From Gnetum montanum (taxonomy: Eukaryota; Streptophyta; Gnetopsida; Gnetales; Gnetaceae), in NCBI GenBank assembly GCA_015680685.1, contig MNCI01027477.1, forward strand, positions 241,161 through 305,160: a stretch of 64,000 nt of DNA, in the 5' to 3' direction. The notes under the pieces are model-generated. The model saw only the letters and a list, made by a program, of their open reading frames with translations, was not told where the DNA came from and did not search any database. Positions 48,088 to 59,039 of this stretch are shown here, piece after piece (the first letter of the stretch is position 1; the number at the start of each line of letters is the position of its first letter). Position numbers and translations under genes: made by a program.

Positions 48088-48733
48088 GTTGGGAGCCAAA
48101 TAAATAAATAAATAAATTTTAAATAAATTTAGTGTACATGAGATAATCAAAGAGAGAGTCTAAGAAAAAGCCCAATAGTTTTAGAGATGTCTTTTTAGGT
48201 TTTTATTCTTATAACTAATCTTGAAAAACCTTCCCTTTGGGGTCAGAAAAGAATTATGTCTTGCCTTTTTTCAGAAGTACCCTCATAAATTTTTACTTCT
48301 TACTAAATGATTTCTTATAAAGTGAAGGAGAAAACTCTCTCTAAAGATAAAATAATACATCAATGAAAAATAAAGAACAAATAACAAAAAAGCTAAAAGA
48401 TTCCCATTCTTGAACCCTTCAAAAATGAATTAATATTGTAGAAAATAAATTACGTGTTTGTCTTTCACTTGAAGCTTTTCTACTTCAAGTTGTAGCTGAA
48501 AGTAACATCTTTGAGAATGTGCCATTTGACTTGTAAATAGGGGTCATAGTTATGCTTTTTCTAGTGGAAAATAACTACATACTAAAGCATTCAAATAGAA
48601 TAGAGAATAAGTGATTGAAGATATTTCTAAATACCAAGAAAGAAAGTAGATAAAGCATGATGTTTATCAAGAATGACTTTATTGGTGCTTTGTTAAAAGT
48701 TATTACAAATCTAGATATCTATTTCAAACTATG
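48088..48733 (-). mobile_element. Probable LINE-2 3' portion
   Basis: The RT-F target duplication (CTAAG/CTGAG) implies this flank continues the LINE at 61912-64000. The minus strand shows only weak coding remnants. An AAAT simple repeat occurs at about 48102-48120. The start, TGTTGGGAGCCAAA, resembles TGTTGGAGCCCAAA at 29196. Confidence 0.35.
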
Positions 48734-48738
48734 CTAAG

Positions 48739-49633
48739 TGATGAGCGGTGAGGATTCCCCTATGCTTAACCATACAAATCACAAAGCATTCATGCATGAT
48801 TCAGTCAAATTTCATAGAATTTATCATTTTTGGTACACTTGTCCTTTAAGAAGTGAATCTTGCCTTAAGGTCAATCATTGTCTTCCCAATTATATTTGTG
48901 AGGTATGTTGGTATGGTTAAGTGTAATTGAGGCATCCAATTTTTATCATTTTATGTTTTCTAGTTCGGTGCTCAAAATGTAAATAAAAAGAATTTCATTA
49001 AGTAATCTAAATAAACTAATTAACTAGCATTTAACTAATCCTAACATAAGCATCTGATCCCACTTTTTGTACACATCCTAAACCCATGTATCCACTACTT
49101 GGCAATTAAGTGCTATGCTACTTGGCATACCAAGCAATAATGTTGTTGGGATTACTAAGTAAATATTTGTTATGCTTGAAGTAGTCATACTTATGTGTGT
49201 AATCTATCTATCTTAATTGTTTCATTAACGTAATAAATGGAAAATATTTAATAACTAATTGAAAACATTTAATAAATAATTAAAAATATTAAATGCATAA
49301 ATAAAATAGCTAATCTATTCAAAGTGTTGCAAGGTTTATCAGAAAGCTCATCTTTATTGTCGCACACACTATTATGCTCAGGTACAACAATACTCAAATA
49401 AAGATCTATACACTCAATGACTCTTGCTATGGGCACTTGGTGAAAAATTCTAACTTTCAAATGGAAAAAATACAAGAGCTTTGCTACAACTACAAATTCT
49501 TATTTCCATAAATGTAGTTATAAGTGCATATTTATAGCCAAAAACCAACACTGCGTCGACAGGTCCTTGTCGATGCATGGTAAGATGTGTTGACTAGGCC
49601 TTGTCGACGTAGCCAACTAAATGTGACTCATCA
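48739..49633 (-). repeat. RT-F 3' LTR (895 bp)
   Basis: TGATGAGCGG to GTGACTCATCA. On the minus strand the U3 end has GTCGAC/GTCAAC words (49616-49555) just upstream of a TATA box (49536-49529). Confidence 0.9.
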
Positions 49634-49877
49634 TACCCCGATGAATAAATTAAAAATTATCCTCTATTTCTTTTACAAAATTGGGAAGGTATGAGATTAT
49701 TGACTAACTTTTCCTTAAACAAAACAAACTAACTGACTTCACAAAAAATGGAGTGCTCGGGTGTACAGATCAACACATTACAAAGAATGATGGTGTTTAA
49801 CATACAAAATTGAACACCCTAACTTAACTCTTCAAAACTAGATAGCAAGTTCCTTGATGGTGTGAAGCTAATGGAGA

Positions 49878-52570
49878 AGTTCAGATGGTCCTAGGTAGTG
49901 GTGGTTCTTGAGGCTTTGATGGACCTTCATTGACTTCACACATGGGTGGCAGTTGAGGTGGCTGTAGTTGTCTTGTTGTAGTTGCATCTTCAATTGGGAA
50001 GTGAAAAGCATCTAGTAGTGCTTTCATCTTCTCCTTCTTACTCCTAGGATCATGCACCATCCATGCAGCTTCACCAATGTGGGTTGGGATGGGCACATCC
50101 CAGGGACGCAGGATTGTTGGAAATAACTCCTTTACATTGACGAGCCAGGTAGCAAACTGTTTGTGTTTAATGTTGAATGCCTTGACTATGTCCTTTAGCT
50201 CCTGGTAGTCATTCATTTGTTTGGCTAGGTTCTTAGAAATTGATCATTGGTCTATGAACCGTGCTTTGAGAACTTCAAGTTTAGCATTTGCAGCATTGGC
50301 TAACTCCATATATTCTATCATTTCCTTGATTTTCAACTCATGTAAGTGGATTTTTGCCTTGTTGTAGGTGTCAATCCCATCAATGATGGGTTGCCACATC
50401 TCTCTTCCTTATTAGAGTTTTTGGATGGATTTCTTTATTTTTTTTTCCTTCGCCATCTGAATGTGTTTCTCATTAAATTCCTTTTGTAAGCCAACTTTGT
50501 CTATGTAGTGATTCTTCACTTTTTCAAATTTGAGGGCCTCATTCTTCTAGGTGGCAATTGTGATGGAAAAATTTTGGCTCAAGGTGCATACTTACTCCAT
50601 TGATAGATTTGAATTTTCTATGACCAATTTCCTCAGTTTAGTGTTCACCCTAGCAAGCTACTTCTATTGTTGATGAATAAATTCTTTCATTTGGGTCTTC
50701 TAAGCATTAACATTTCATAGGAAATAATTTTGTGTGATAAAATTTTTATTCTATTGGTGCATTTGGTTCAAGTCCTTCTAAATTGCATACATTTTTGCTT
50801 TAGCTATGGACTGGTTGAAGATGGTCATAACTGCCTCCTCCTCAACCTTCTAAAGTTCTTGAAGTTGGTTGAAAGCTTCATCTCTTATTATTGTTGGCTT
50901 GAGGATTACAAGATCCACAAGTCAGGCATGTAGTTCAACAACCTTTGTGGCCAAGTGTTGATTTCGTTCTTGAGTCATTTCAAGTTGCCCCTCTAGAATA
51001 ATGCATTTGGCCATTGCATTTAGTAGCTATGACTAGGTTGAGAGTCAATTGCCTGGTTCCCACTAGTTGTTCTAGCAATTCTTCATGCTAGGCTATGTTT
51101 AGCTTTCCATTGATTATGCCTATGAATATCTGCATGTCTTGAAGTGAAAATACATCTAGTACAAACACAAGGGTCCATTCAATGATTTAGCGACATGGTT
51201 AGCAATCACTTTAGCTACTATTTCCTACCCTTGGTGCTACATTACCAAGATAGTTGCCTTTTTATCTTTCTCCAACTACACCAAGAAAGTGAAAACATTT
51301 CTAGAGATTTTTGGGAATAGATGGTGTTAATGACACTATCACCTCCTAAGCATTGGAATCTAACCTCATAGGTAGCTACATTCATTGGATAGAGAAAATT
51401 GGACCACCCCTCTCCATCTAACTAAGTGATCGGGCCACCTCATTAAGGTGACTCATTACTGGTTGATACATAGATGGATTTAACCCATTCATTCCTACAT
51501 GTTGCTCTTGTTCACTCAAGCTCTACTCTCAGGTTTTGAGTAGATGCTCAATAGCTACACGAGCCTCCAATGTTGTTTCCTAAGTGGGTGGTGGTGGCAG
51601 TTACTCCTCTTCTTGGGTCATTGCTAGCATTTTATCTTTCATAATCTCAGAGCATGAGGACAATAGAGCATGCCTGATGGTATTGTTGGAGTAGTGAATG
51701 ATGATTTCCCTCTTACAAAGTTTTTAGATGAGGCATGGAAAGGGTTGGATTTTCCTTCCATATTTTTTTTCCTTGAAGCACTTCTTGATCTCTAAGTAGA
51801 TCATCTATGGAAGGTTGACAAGAAATTTCCCACTTAAAGTGGTGCATGCTCAAGTAAAGAAGGTGGTTACCTTGGTTAGCCTCACCACTAATTTAAAGTG
51901 ATATGTTGTGATTTTGAAATAAATGCACTCTATCTATGTGAGCACACCATACTCTTTATGGTCAACCCCATATCATCACTGAGTTTAATTCCTCTTGGCC
52001 TTAGGATCATCTTTCATGAACAATTTTGCTAGTTGTGTTCTAGTATTAGGCAACCCAAGTACCTATGTGATAGCTTCTACTAAGGAGGATGCTTGAATGT
52101 CTTTGATTTTGAAAATGGACCCTAGCCTTCAACTACTCCAGAAGAGATATGTCTCTCCCATGTACCATTCCCCATTGGATGTGATGATTGGCCACATGGG
52201 AGAGCCTTGTAGTTGTGTCTTGACATCCTCTAGAGCTTTCTTCAAAAATGGCCTGAAGTTGATCTCTTGAAGAATGGATCATTGAACTTCTTGGCCCCTG
52301 ATGATGTCAAGGGTAGACTTGAGTCAAAGTGACCTCAAGCCTTGGTGTGGGTCTAGGCACTTCTCCTCATTGTGATTATTCTATAGGCACTTCTTCTTCC
52401 AAAATCTATTGGAAAAATCCCACTTCAAGCTCCTCATGAAGAGTTCCCCTTGCATGGGTTGCCTTTGGTAGTTCTTGGCCTTGTTCTTATTGGCCCCTTC
52501 TAGCTCTAGTCTACATCTCCCATGGTTGCAAGTGTTCTCCTTCCTATGCGTGTTTCTATTTTGGTGCCAT
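49878..52570 (-). pseudogene. RT-F extra ORF downstream of integrase
   Basis: The minus-strand ATG at 52570 directly follows GTGATTATAG, a possible splice acceptor. A broken frame continues for ~2.7 kb. Legible parts are FLKKALEDVKTQLQGSPMWP, WYMGETYLFW, QVLGLPNTRTQLAKLFMKDD, FKLVVRLTKVTTFF and QPFPCLIKLCKREI-like (about 52230-51690). Then come long coiled-coil-like stretches and an end at 50216-49881 (ELKDIVKAFNIKHKQFATWL, Pro-rich tail). The FPSLI-LC-like segment recalls the putative transposon-protein domain in extra ORFs of Athila/Tat elements; this is memory, not a search. No membrane segment supports calling it an envelope. Confidence 0.6.
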
Positions 52571-53927
52571 CTATAATCACAATGAGACCATGGATTAGCA
52601 ATCATTGTGTAATATTAAAGTAATTGGGATACCTTTATCTCTTCAGTATAGTTACACATTGGCTAAGTTGTGATTATAGTTGATTTAATTAATCCAATTA
52701 TCATTTATTTATTTATTATCATTAATAAGTCATCTCAGAGGTTGTTGAAAGGGTTAACTGTCAAAAAATTTGATGTTTATATGTTGTTAAAGTTATTAAC
52801 CCTTTGGGGAGTTAGAAAAATTTTCAAAAATTTTCATCAATTTTTCATCAAAAAACTTAAGGTTTGCAACCCCCATGATAAAGATCTTACCTCCGCTAAG
52901 TGCAAGTTCAAAAAATGGAGTGAATTGGACAAATGATTGGGAAGTTATGGGCACTAAAAGGTTTTTGGGCTCTAAAAAATTGCAAAAGCTCCCCATGTGT
53001 TATGAGGTAAATGTCAAAATTGCTAAGTGTTTGGTGGTATACATAGGATGTAATCTTTGCATCAACCAAGTCTCGTTAATGCAGTCTGTTGCATCGATGA
53101 GTCCTTATCGATGTAGTTGTTGATCATCACTGACTTTGGTCAAAATTTCAAAATACAAGAAATTTTGGATAAACTTGGGTTCAAGTGAAAGCTCCAAAGA
53201 CTAAGAGTAGTATGAAAACATGAGAAGAGGGTGTTAAAGTTCATAAATTTAAAAAAATGGAGAAAAAATTGATTTAGTGAATGAATGAAGTCAAAGATTA
53301 AGGAGCACTAAGTTGAATACTCAATGGAAGATGCGAAAGATAGGATTGTAGCAATGTCAAAGGTACAGAACCTAACCAAACAGACCAAGAGCTGTGTAAG
53401 TGGGTTCTCCCCATGGGAGGCTCATGCCTTTTTTGCCCTTGCATAACCTCAACTAAGCAGTCCATGGGCCCCATAGTCAATTTAATGGCCATGAAAAGTT
53501 AAGGACCAAATTGAAAGAATCTACCCAAGAATCCCAACACATTAGACTAAGACATAGAGCATAGCATAGAACAAGACAATGAGGTGAGTTATGGTAGCAT
53601 GTATGAATGATAGAGAAGGTGGAATGAAGTTTTGAATTAAGGTCACAAGAAGTCCCTTGTGGAATTTGTGCTTAAATTGACCTATGAAGATCCATCCTTA
53701 GTCTAGATCAAAACCATCCACTTCCAATGACTTCGCATCTCCACCCTAAGACCAATCCACCTACTCGAGATACAAGAGTGCTTCCACAAGACAACCACCA
53801 TTCCACAAAGAGAAGAAAAGAGAAGTAGGAAGTAAGAGTGAGGGCCTTAGTTAGAGAAGACTTTCAGGCATAGGTGTATGTCATCTTAGTCTCATAACTA
53901 ATGTTGGTAGCTTGTTTATTTGTACAA

Positions 53928-53977
53928 GGAATGTGCTTTGAATTCCCATTGTTTTTTTTTGAAATGGGAACCACACC
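53928..53977 (-). other. RT-F stem-loop copy 1
   Basis: Inner stem TTCCCATT/AATGGGAA perfect; outer stem (AATGTG/CACACC) weakened by one change. Confidence 0.55.
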
Positions 53978-54003
53978 ATGCAAGGACTTATTCATTTTGA
54001 AGG

Positions 54004-54051
54004 GGTGTGCTTTGAATTCCCATTGTTTTTTCTTCAAATGGGAACCAAACC
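54004..54051 (-). other. RT-F stem-loop copy 2
   Basis: Inner stem TTCCCATT/AATGGGAA perfect, outer stem GGTGTG/CAAACC partly paired; 26 bp from copy 1. Confidence 0.55.
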
Positions 54052-54669
54052 ATGTAATGACATTATTTGACTTCCTATAAGTGGTTGGTATGGAATGGTA
54101 AGAAGTCCTTAAAAAACACTTAGGTACTCAAGTGAGTAGAAGAGTACAAAGAGTAGTGAGTCCCCTTGAAGTCATAGCCTTTACAAACCTTTGAGTCCTT
54201 TCTAATTCTAGAACTACCAAGGTCACCAATTGATTAAAAGTTTCTTTAATGGAAGGGGCCTCAAATTCCTAGAACAAGGAAAACCATAGAGTTCATTGGA
54301 TTCGTAGATGATGTGGACTTACTACCTATTTCATGAAAAATAAACCTTGTTAAAGTCATCAGACATCAGGATTCAAACATAAAAACTAGACATCGACAAT
54401 CACAACACTAAGCACAAACCATCATTAGTAAGCATCTATAGCAACACTGTGTCTTATGATAATAAATAAATTTTTTTTATAAAAAATGAGGAAATATCAT
54501 ACTTAGATAAAACAAAACAAGGTAAAATATATAATAAAGTATAAAATAATCAAGAAAGGTTTAAAGGTACGAACAATGGTGTAAAATTAGAAAAATATGA
54601 AAATCAAAAATGTGATAAATTAAAAAGTAGAAAACACTGAGAAATCATGTTGATGCTTAGCATGGGTGG

Positions 54670-54682
54670 CCATCTCCCCCAT
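54670..54682 (-). other. RT-F internal polypurine tract
   Basis: Minus strand ATGGGGGAGATGG right after integrase, preceded by AGTC as at the 3' PPT. Confidence 0.58.
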
Positions 54683-54689
54683 GACTGAA

Positions 54690-56063
54690 TTGGAAGAAGG
54701 AGATCCAAAAAATAGAACATGATTGTCAATTTGTTAAGGTAGTATTTACACTAGCCTGTCTTGGTTCAAGGAAAGTCTTTACTTGTTAGATGTTGACCAA
54801 TTACTTTTTATTCAAGCTTTTAGGTTTTTAGATTATCGTGGCCCTAAAGGAAAAGGTTTGATCAATTATATAAGGCTACTCTCACAATGTTCTGAATTTT
54901 TCCTTTTGGGGTACATTTGTAGGATTCCAATAGAGGACCTTATCTCTTGGTTGTATTTTTACTTTCCTTATTTTAAGGTCATGATGTTGCTTGCTAAATT
55001 CTTTGTACATCTCATTCAAGGATAGGGCTACCAATCAATTTTCATCTAGCATGTTTAAGGTGATTACTCTTTCCTTTTGTGCTAGACGTAGATTAAGGTT
55101 TAGATCATAGATTGTTGGGAGTGTATGAAGCTTGGATTTAATTAGAAGTGTTGAAAGTTTTACATACACTAACTTGTATGGAGAATAGCCAATAAGAAGT
55201 TTCCAAGTTAAATGATAAGCTTAGAGGACATTTTTAAGTTTTGCAGTCTAATCCTTCCTATATTTTCTAATGGTCTATGTTAGTATTTTTGTGATCACTT
55301 GGTTGGTTACCTCTACTTGACCATTGGCTTGGAGGTGATAAGGTTTTGTTAATTTATGTTCAATCCCCAAGCATTGAATTAATTTTCTAAAAGTGGCACT
55401 TGTGAAGCGTGTTCCATTATCAAAAATTAGTGAACATGGCACCCCAAACCTATTTACAATATGTTATTGTATGAATCTAGTAGTAGTGGATGATGTACAA
55501 TCAGTAACGGTTGTTGCTTCTACCTATTTTGTGTAGTAGTCAACTATTATTATAATATATTTCTTTTCATTAGACATGGGTGTGATGGGACCCATGAAGT
55601 GAATACCCCATATGTTGAAAGGTTCCAATGGTTGAATCCATTATTGAGGACCTTCCATGTGAGTGATCATCCCCTCGTCTCATTGATAACGTTTACAAGA
55701 CTTGACGAACTGGTGGACATCCCTATAGATTATAGGCCAATAGTATCCTACCGTGAATATTTTTATGGTCATGAATCTCCTTGCATAGTGGCCTTCACAA
55801 GGCCCTTCATGAGCATCCTAGAGAATGTGCAATTGATCTTCGTTAGGGACACACCAATGAATCAGACTATCAACACACACCTTGTAGAGGTGTCTGTTGA
55901 TTTTTCTGAAGTATTTGACCTGATGAAGAAATTATTGGTTCTTTCTAAAATCCAAATCTTGTGGTGTCTCCTAAGTGAGAAGATAGGTGAGGATACCATT
56001 ATACCATGTTTCTTTTGTAGGAATTTGTTCACTTATTACTCCTATAAAGAGGATTTTGTCTAA
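54690..56063 (-). pseudogene. RT-F integrase
   Basis: The zinc-binding region (HEGPCEGHYARR ... CKRYQ, second Cys of the pair lost) is at about 55840-55690. The core has GIHFMGPITPMSNEK, where the first catalytic Asp is now His, then IFDNGTRFTSATF and QVEVTNQVITKIL. The C-terminus reads KVKIQPRDKVLYWNPTNVPQ. No chromodomain. Several stops. The open frame on the opposite strand at 55599-56063 is a shadow of this domain. Confidence 0.82.
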
Positions 56064-57400
56064 AAACTAATTAGAGAGCAAGCTCTCCTCCTCTTTATTA
56101 TCTCATCTTAAGTGAGAGAGGTGGTCAGTGATCACATTCTTGATCCTTTTCAATCTACTATCATGAGATCAAATTCTTGTAATATCATAAGCCATTGTAT
56201 GACATGAGGGCTCACTTTTGACTTGTTCATGAGGAAGCAAATTACATTGTGGTATGTATGCATAAATACTTTGTAACCAAGTACATAGTGCCTAAAATTT
56301 TCCAGAGTATACACCATTACCATTAATTCATTCTCTATGGTGGTGTAATTTAATTATGCTCCCACAATGCTTTGGCTTGTATAGTGAATGTAGTATGGAT
56401 GTTTCTTATCATCCATCTATGTGAGCATTGCTCCAAAGGTATACTTAGATGCATCTATCATTATGTAAAAAGTCCTGGACTAGTTTGGTGCTCATAGGAT
56501 TGGTGTTTCTATGAGTTTCTCTTTTAACTATTGGAATGTATGTTTACATTCCTTGGTCTAGATGAAAGGTTCATCTTTCTTTATAAGCTTTATCAACATG
56601 AATCATCAGTAGTAGCTAGTGTATCCAAGGAATGTTTGAATATCTTTAACAGTCTCTAGTTAGTGCGTTATTCGTTGGATGACCCTTATCTTTTCTAGGT
56701 CTACCTCAATCCCTTTTTGTGAAATTCAATGCCCTAGCACACTACCCTATTGGACCATGAGATGGCTGTTTTGCTAATTTAGCTATAGGTTTATCTCTAG
56801 ACCTCTCTTCAGTACTTACTCAAGTTAATCCAAGGCTTGCTCAAAGGTAGCTCCATAGGTAAAAAATTCATTCATGAAGACTTCAACACTACTATCGATT
56901 TATTGTTGAAAGATACTAAGGACCAAACATTGAAATGTTGCAAGGGCATTACATAGGCCCAATGGCATCTTACAATATGCAAAAGTCCCTAGACTCCTAA
57001 ATGTTATATTGGCCTAATCTTTTGGTGCAATTTGGATTTGGTTATAGCCACTATAACCATCCAAAAAGCTATAATAATAATGCCTAGATATGGTTTCTAA
57101 CACTTGATACACAAATGGCAAAGGAAAGTAAACATTGCCATATTTAATAGCCTAAATTCAATGCACACCTACCATTTGCCACCTTTCTTTAGTACAATTA
57201 CGAGCAGGCTAACCCACTCACTATCTACGATTGGATAGATGAACCTCACCTTGAGGAGTTGTTCAATTTCTTCTTTGATGATTTGCTTTAATTTGGGATT
57301 CAACTACCTCTGCAACTACCTTTTAGGCTTCATGGTTAGGCTAATGTAAATGCAATGCTAGCATATCCTTGGATCAATTCCTGTTAGCTCTAGAAATAAC
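56064..57400 (-). pseudogene. RT-F reverse transcriptase and RNase H
   Basis: RT words: LNPKLKQIIKEEIEQLL, FIYPIVDSEWVS, GKWVCIEFRLLNMA-like, then a frameshift. The catalytic box near 56870 reads FMNE instead of FMDD. RNase H remnants (about 56470-56110) include LNYTTIENELMVMVYTLENF-like and a VVTDHLSHL-like end. It is more decayed than in RT-D. Confidence 0.78.
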
Positions 57401-57733
57401 CAAGCAAAGGCTGTTGACCACTTGTTAACTACCATCAACAACTTTTCTTTTTTGTTCAAGAGAAAACTTGGTATTAATTATGACTAGTTCTCCATTCCTT
57501 AAAAATGCATATTTCATACCAATCAATAAAGGTTTTAGTTCTAAGGGCTCCTACTTAAAGTGATATGGGATTTTCTACTCTCCCAAACATGTATCATCAT
57601 CTTTGTCAGAGAGTTGGGAATGAACTTGTTCAATTTTGTCCATGCTTTTAACATAATCACATGTTAGGCTCTTAGTTGGCTTCATGCATAATGTGCTATT
57701 ATCCAAGTCAGCTATCAACCACTGGGTACCCTT

Positions 57734-58260
57734 CTACTTTGTATCTATTTCATATAGACTTCTTTGTATATTGATCTTTTGCACACATTGATTGCATGCC
57801 TTAATATGTGTACTCCTGGTTGACCAAATCTTTTGCACACAATTGCATCCATTATCGCTATACATGATGCATGGAATATGCTTCATCTTAATCTTGCCTA
57901 GTTCATTTTCCTTGGATATTTCTAAAGATAGGTTCCTTATACCCATACGTGCATCGACTGTGCTTAACCAAGCCCTTCCCATAATGATGGGAAAGTCACT
58001 TTTACAGTTGTCCACCTTTATCACCAGAAAATCAGTAGGATAGGACCACCCACAAATTTTAGTCATAATGTTCTCAACTAATCCCATAGGGATAGTAATT
58101 GATTGATATAATAATTCTAGACAAATGTTGCTCTTCTTGAGAGGTGGTAGGTTCCAAGCCTTGTACATATCATTGGAGATGAAATTAACTCCAAAACCAA
58201 AGTCAAGAAGAGCCTTGAATGGCTCATGTCTAGTGATCTGCAAGTAAATGAGTGGACTTC
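57734..58260 (-). pseudogene. RT-F aspartic protease
   Basis: Open from 58243: FKALLDFGFGVNFISNDMYK, NLPPLKKSNICLEL, SITIPMGLVENIMTKICGWS, DFPIIMGRAWLSTVDARMGI and IPCIMYSDNGCNCVQK. The active site is DFG where DLG is usual. Length and order match the other copies; this one is uninterrupted over about 170 codons. Confidence 0.83.
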
Positions 58261-59039
58261 TTAGATCAGATATTTTTGTAGGAATATTACCAATCTTGAT
58301 CTAGTTAGAAATAACATGAGTAAGCATGACAATGCAAATTTGAGATGGCACTTGGTCTGAAGATACTTGAAGGTATTTGATGCTGAGGATAAGGGTGATG
58401 GAGATGTAGGATGATTAGCCAAAGTGGATTGTGAAGGCTAGAGAGGACTATTGGGTCAGAAGAAAATCCTTTTCCTTGATCAATTGTCTAGACCATTTGG
58501 TTGAAAAACTGGTTATGAGTATATATCCCTTGTAACATTTCATTGTTGTGGCTATGAATGAATCTCACCCTACATGGATGGAGTAGGAGGTAACTAGGTT
58601 GAAGGTGGAGGTATATGTGTAGAGGGATGTCGACGATGGTATGGATATGGATATGGGTTTTTCCCTTGAGGAGATGGTGAATGTGTTTCATGATACTCTA
58701 GAGGGTAATAGTGATGTTGGAATGATGTATGACTTGTAGATATTTTTGGAGATATGGATTGCTAAACATAGTACCTATATGGATTTCATTGCCTATAAAG
58801 GTATTACTACCTTGGCAGTGGCATTCCCCATGATTGTGGTTCATGCCACTATTGATATTATTCATAAGGTTGTGGAGGAGCTCCACTTGGTTAGTAAGAT
58901 TTTTGTTGTTGGTGGAACTACCTTAGATTGCCTTGAGGATAGGGCAATCTTCTTGGAGCTTGCCTATGTGCTAGGCGAGGATTTAGTGCATATACTCTAG
59001 ACTCTTATAAGTGTGACATCATAGGATAGACAACATTCC

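Larger units (their letters stand above)
52620..54669 (-). other. RT-F 3' non-coding region between integrase and extra ORF
   Basis: Contains two stem-loops (53928-53977, 54004-54051), the shared TTCTCCCCATGGGAGG block (53405), the GGGCCTTAGTTAGAG word (53850) and a PPT-like ATGGGGGTT (minus, 52875-52867). Open frames on either strand near 52670-53120 look accidental. Confidence 0.5.

Noticed and set aside
49878-52570. RT-F extra ORF as a true envelope gene
   Set aside because: No signal peptide or membrane segment is legible; the readable parts look like coiled coil and the extra ORFs of Athila/Tat elements.
52670-53123. Overlapping open frames on both strands
   Set aside because: No family resemblance and no conservation in the other elements; likely chance in the 3' non-coding region of RT-F.
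55599-56063. 154-codon plus-strand open frame
   Set aside because: It is antisense to RT-F integrase, whose zinc-finger and core words read on the minus strand; the frame is an accidental shadow.
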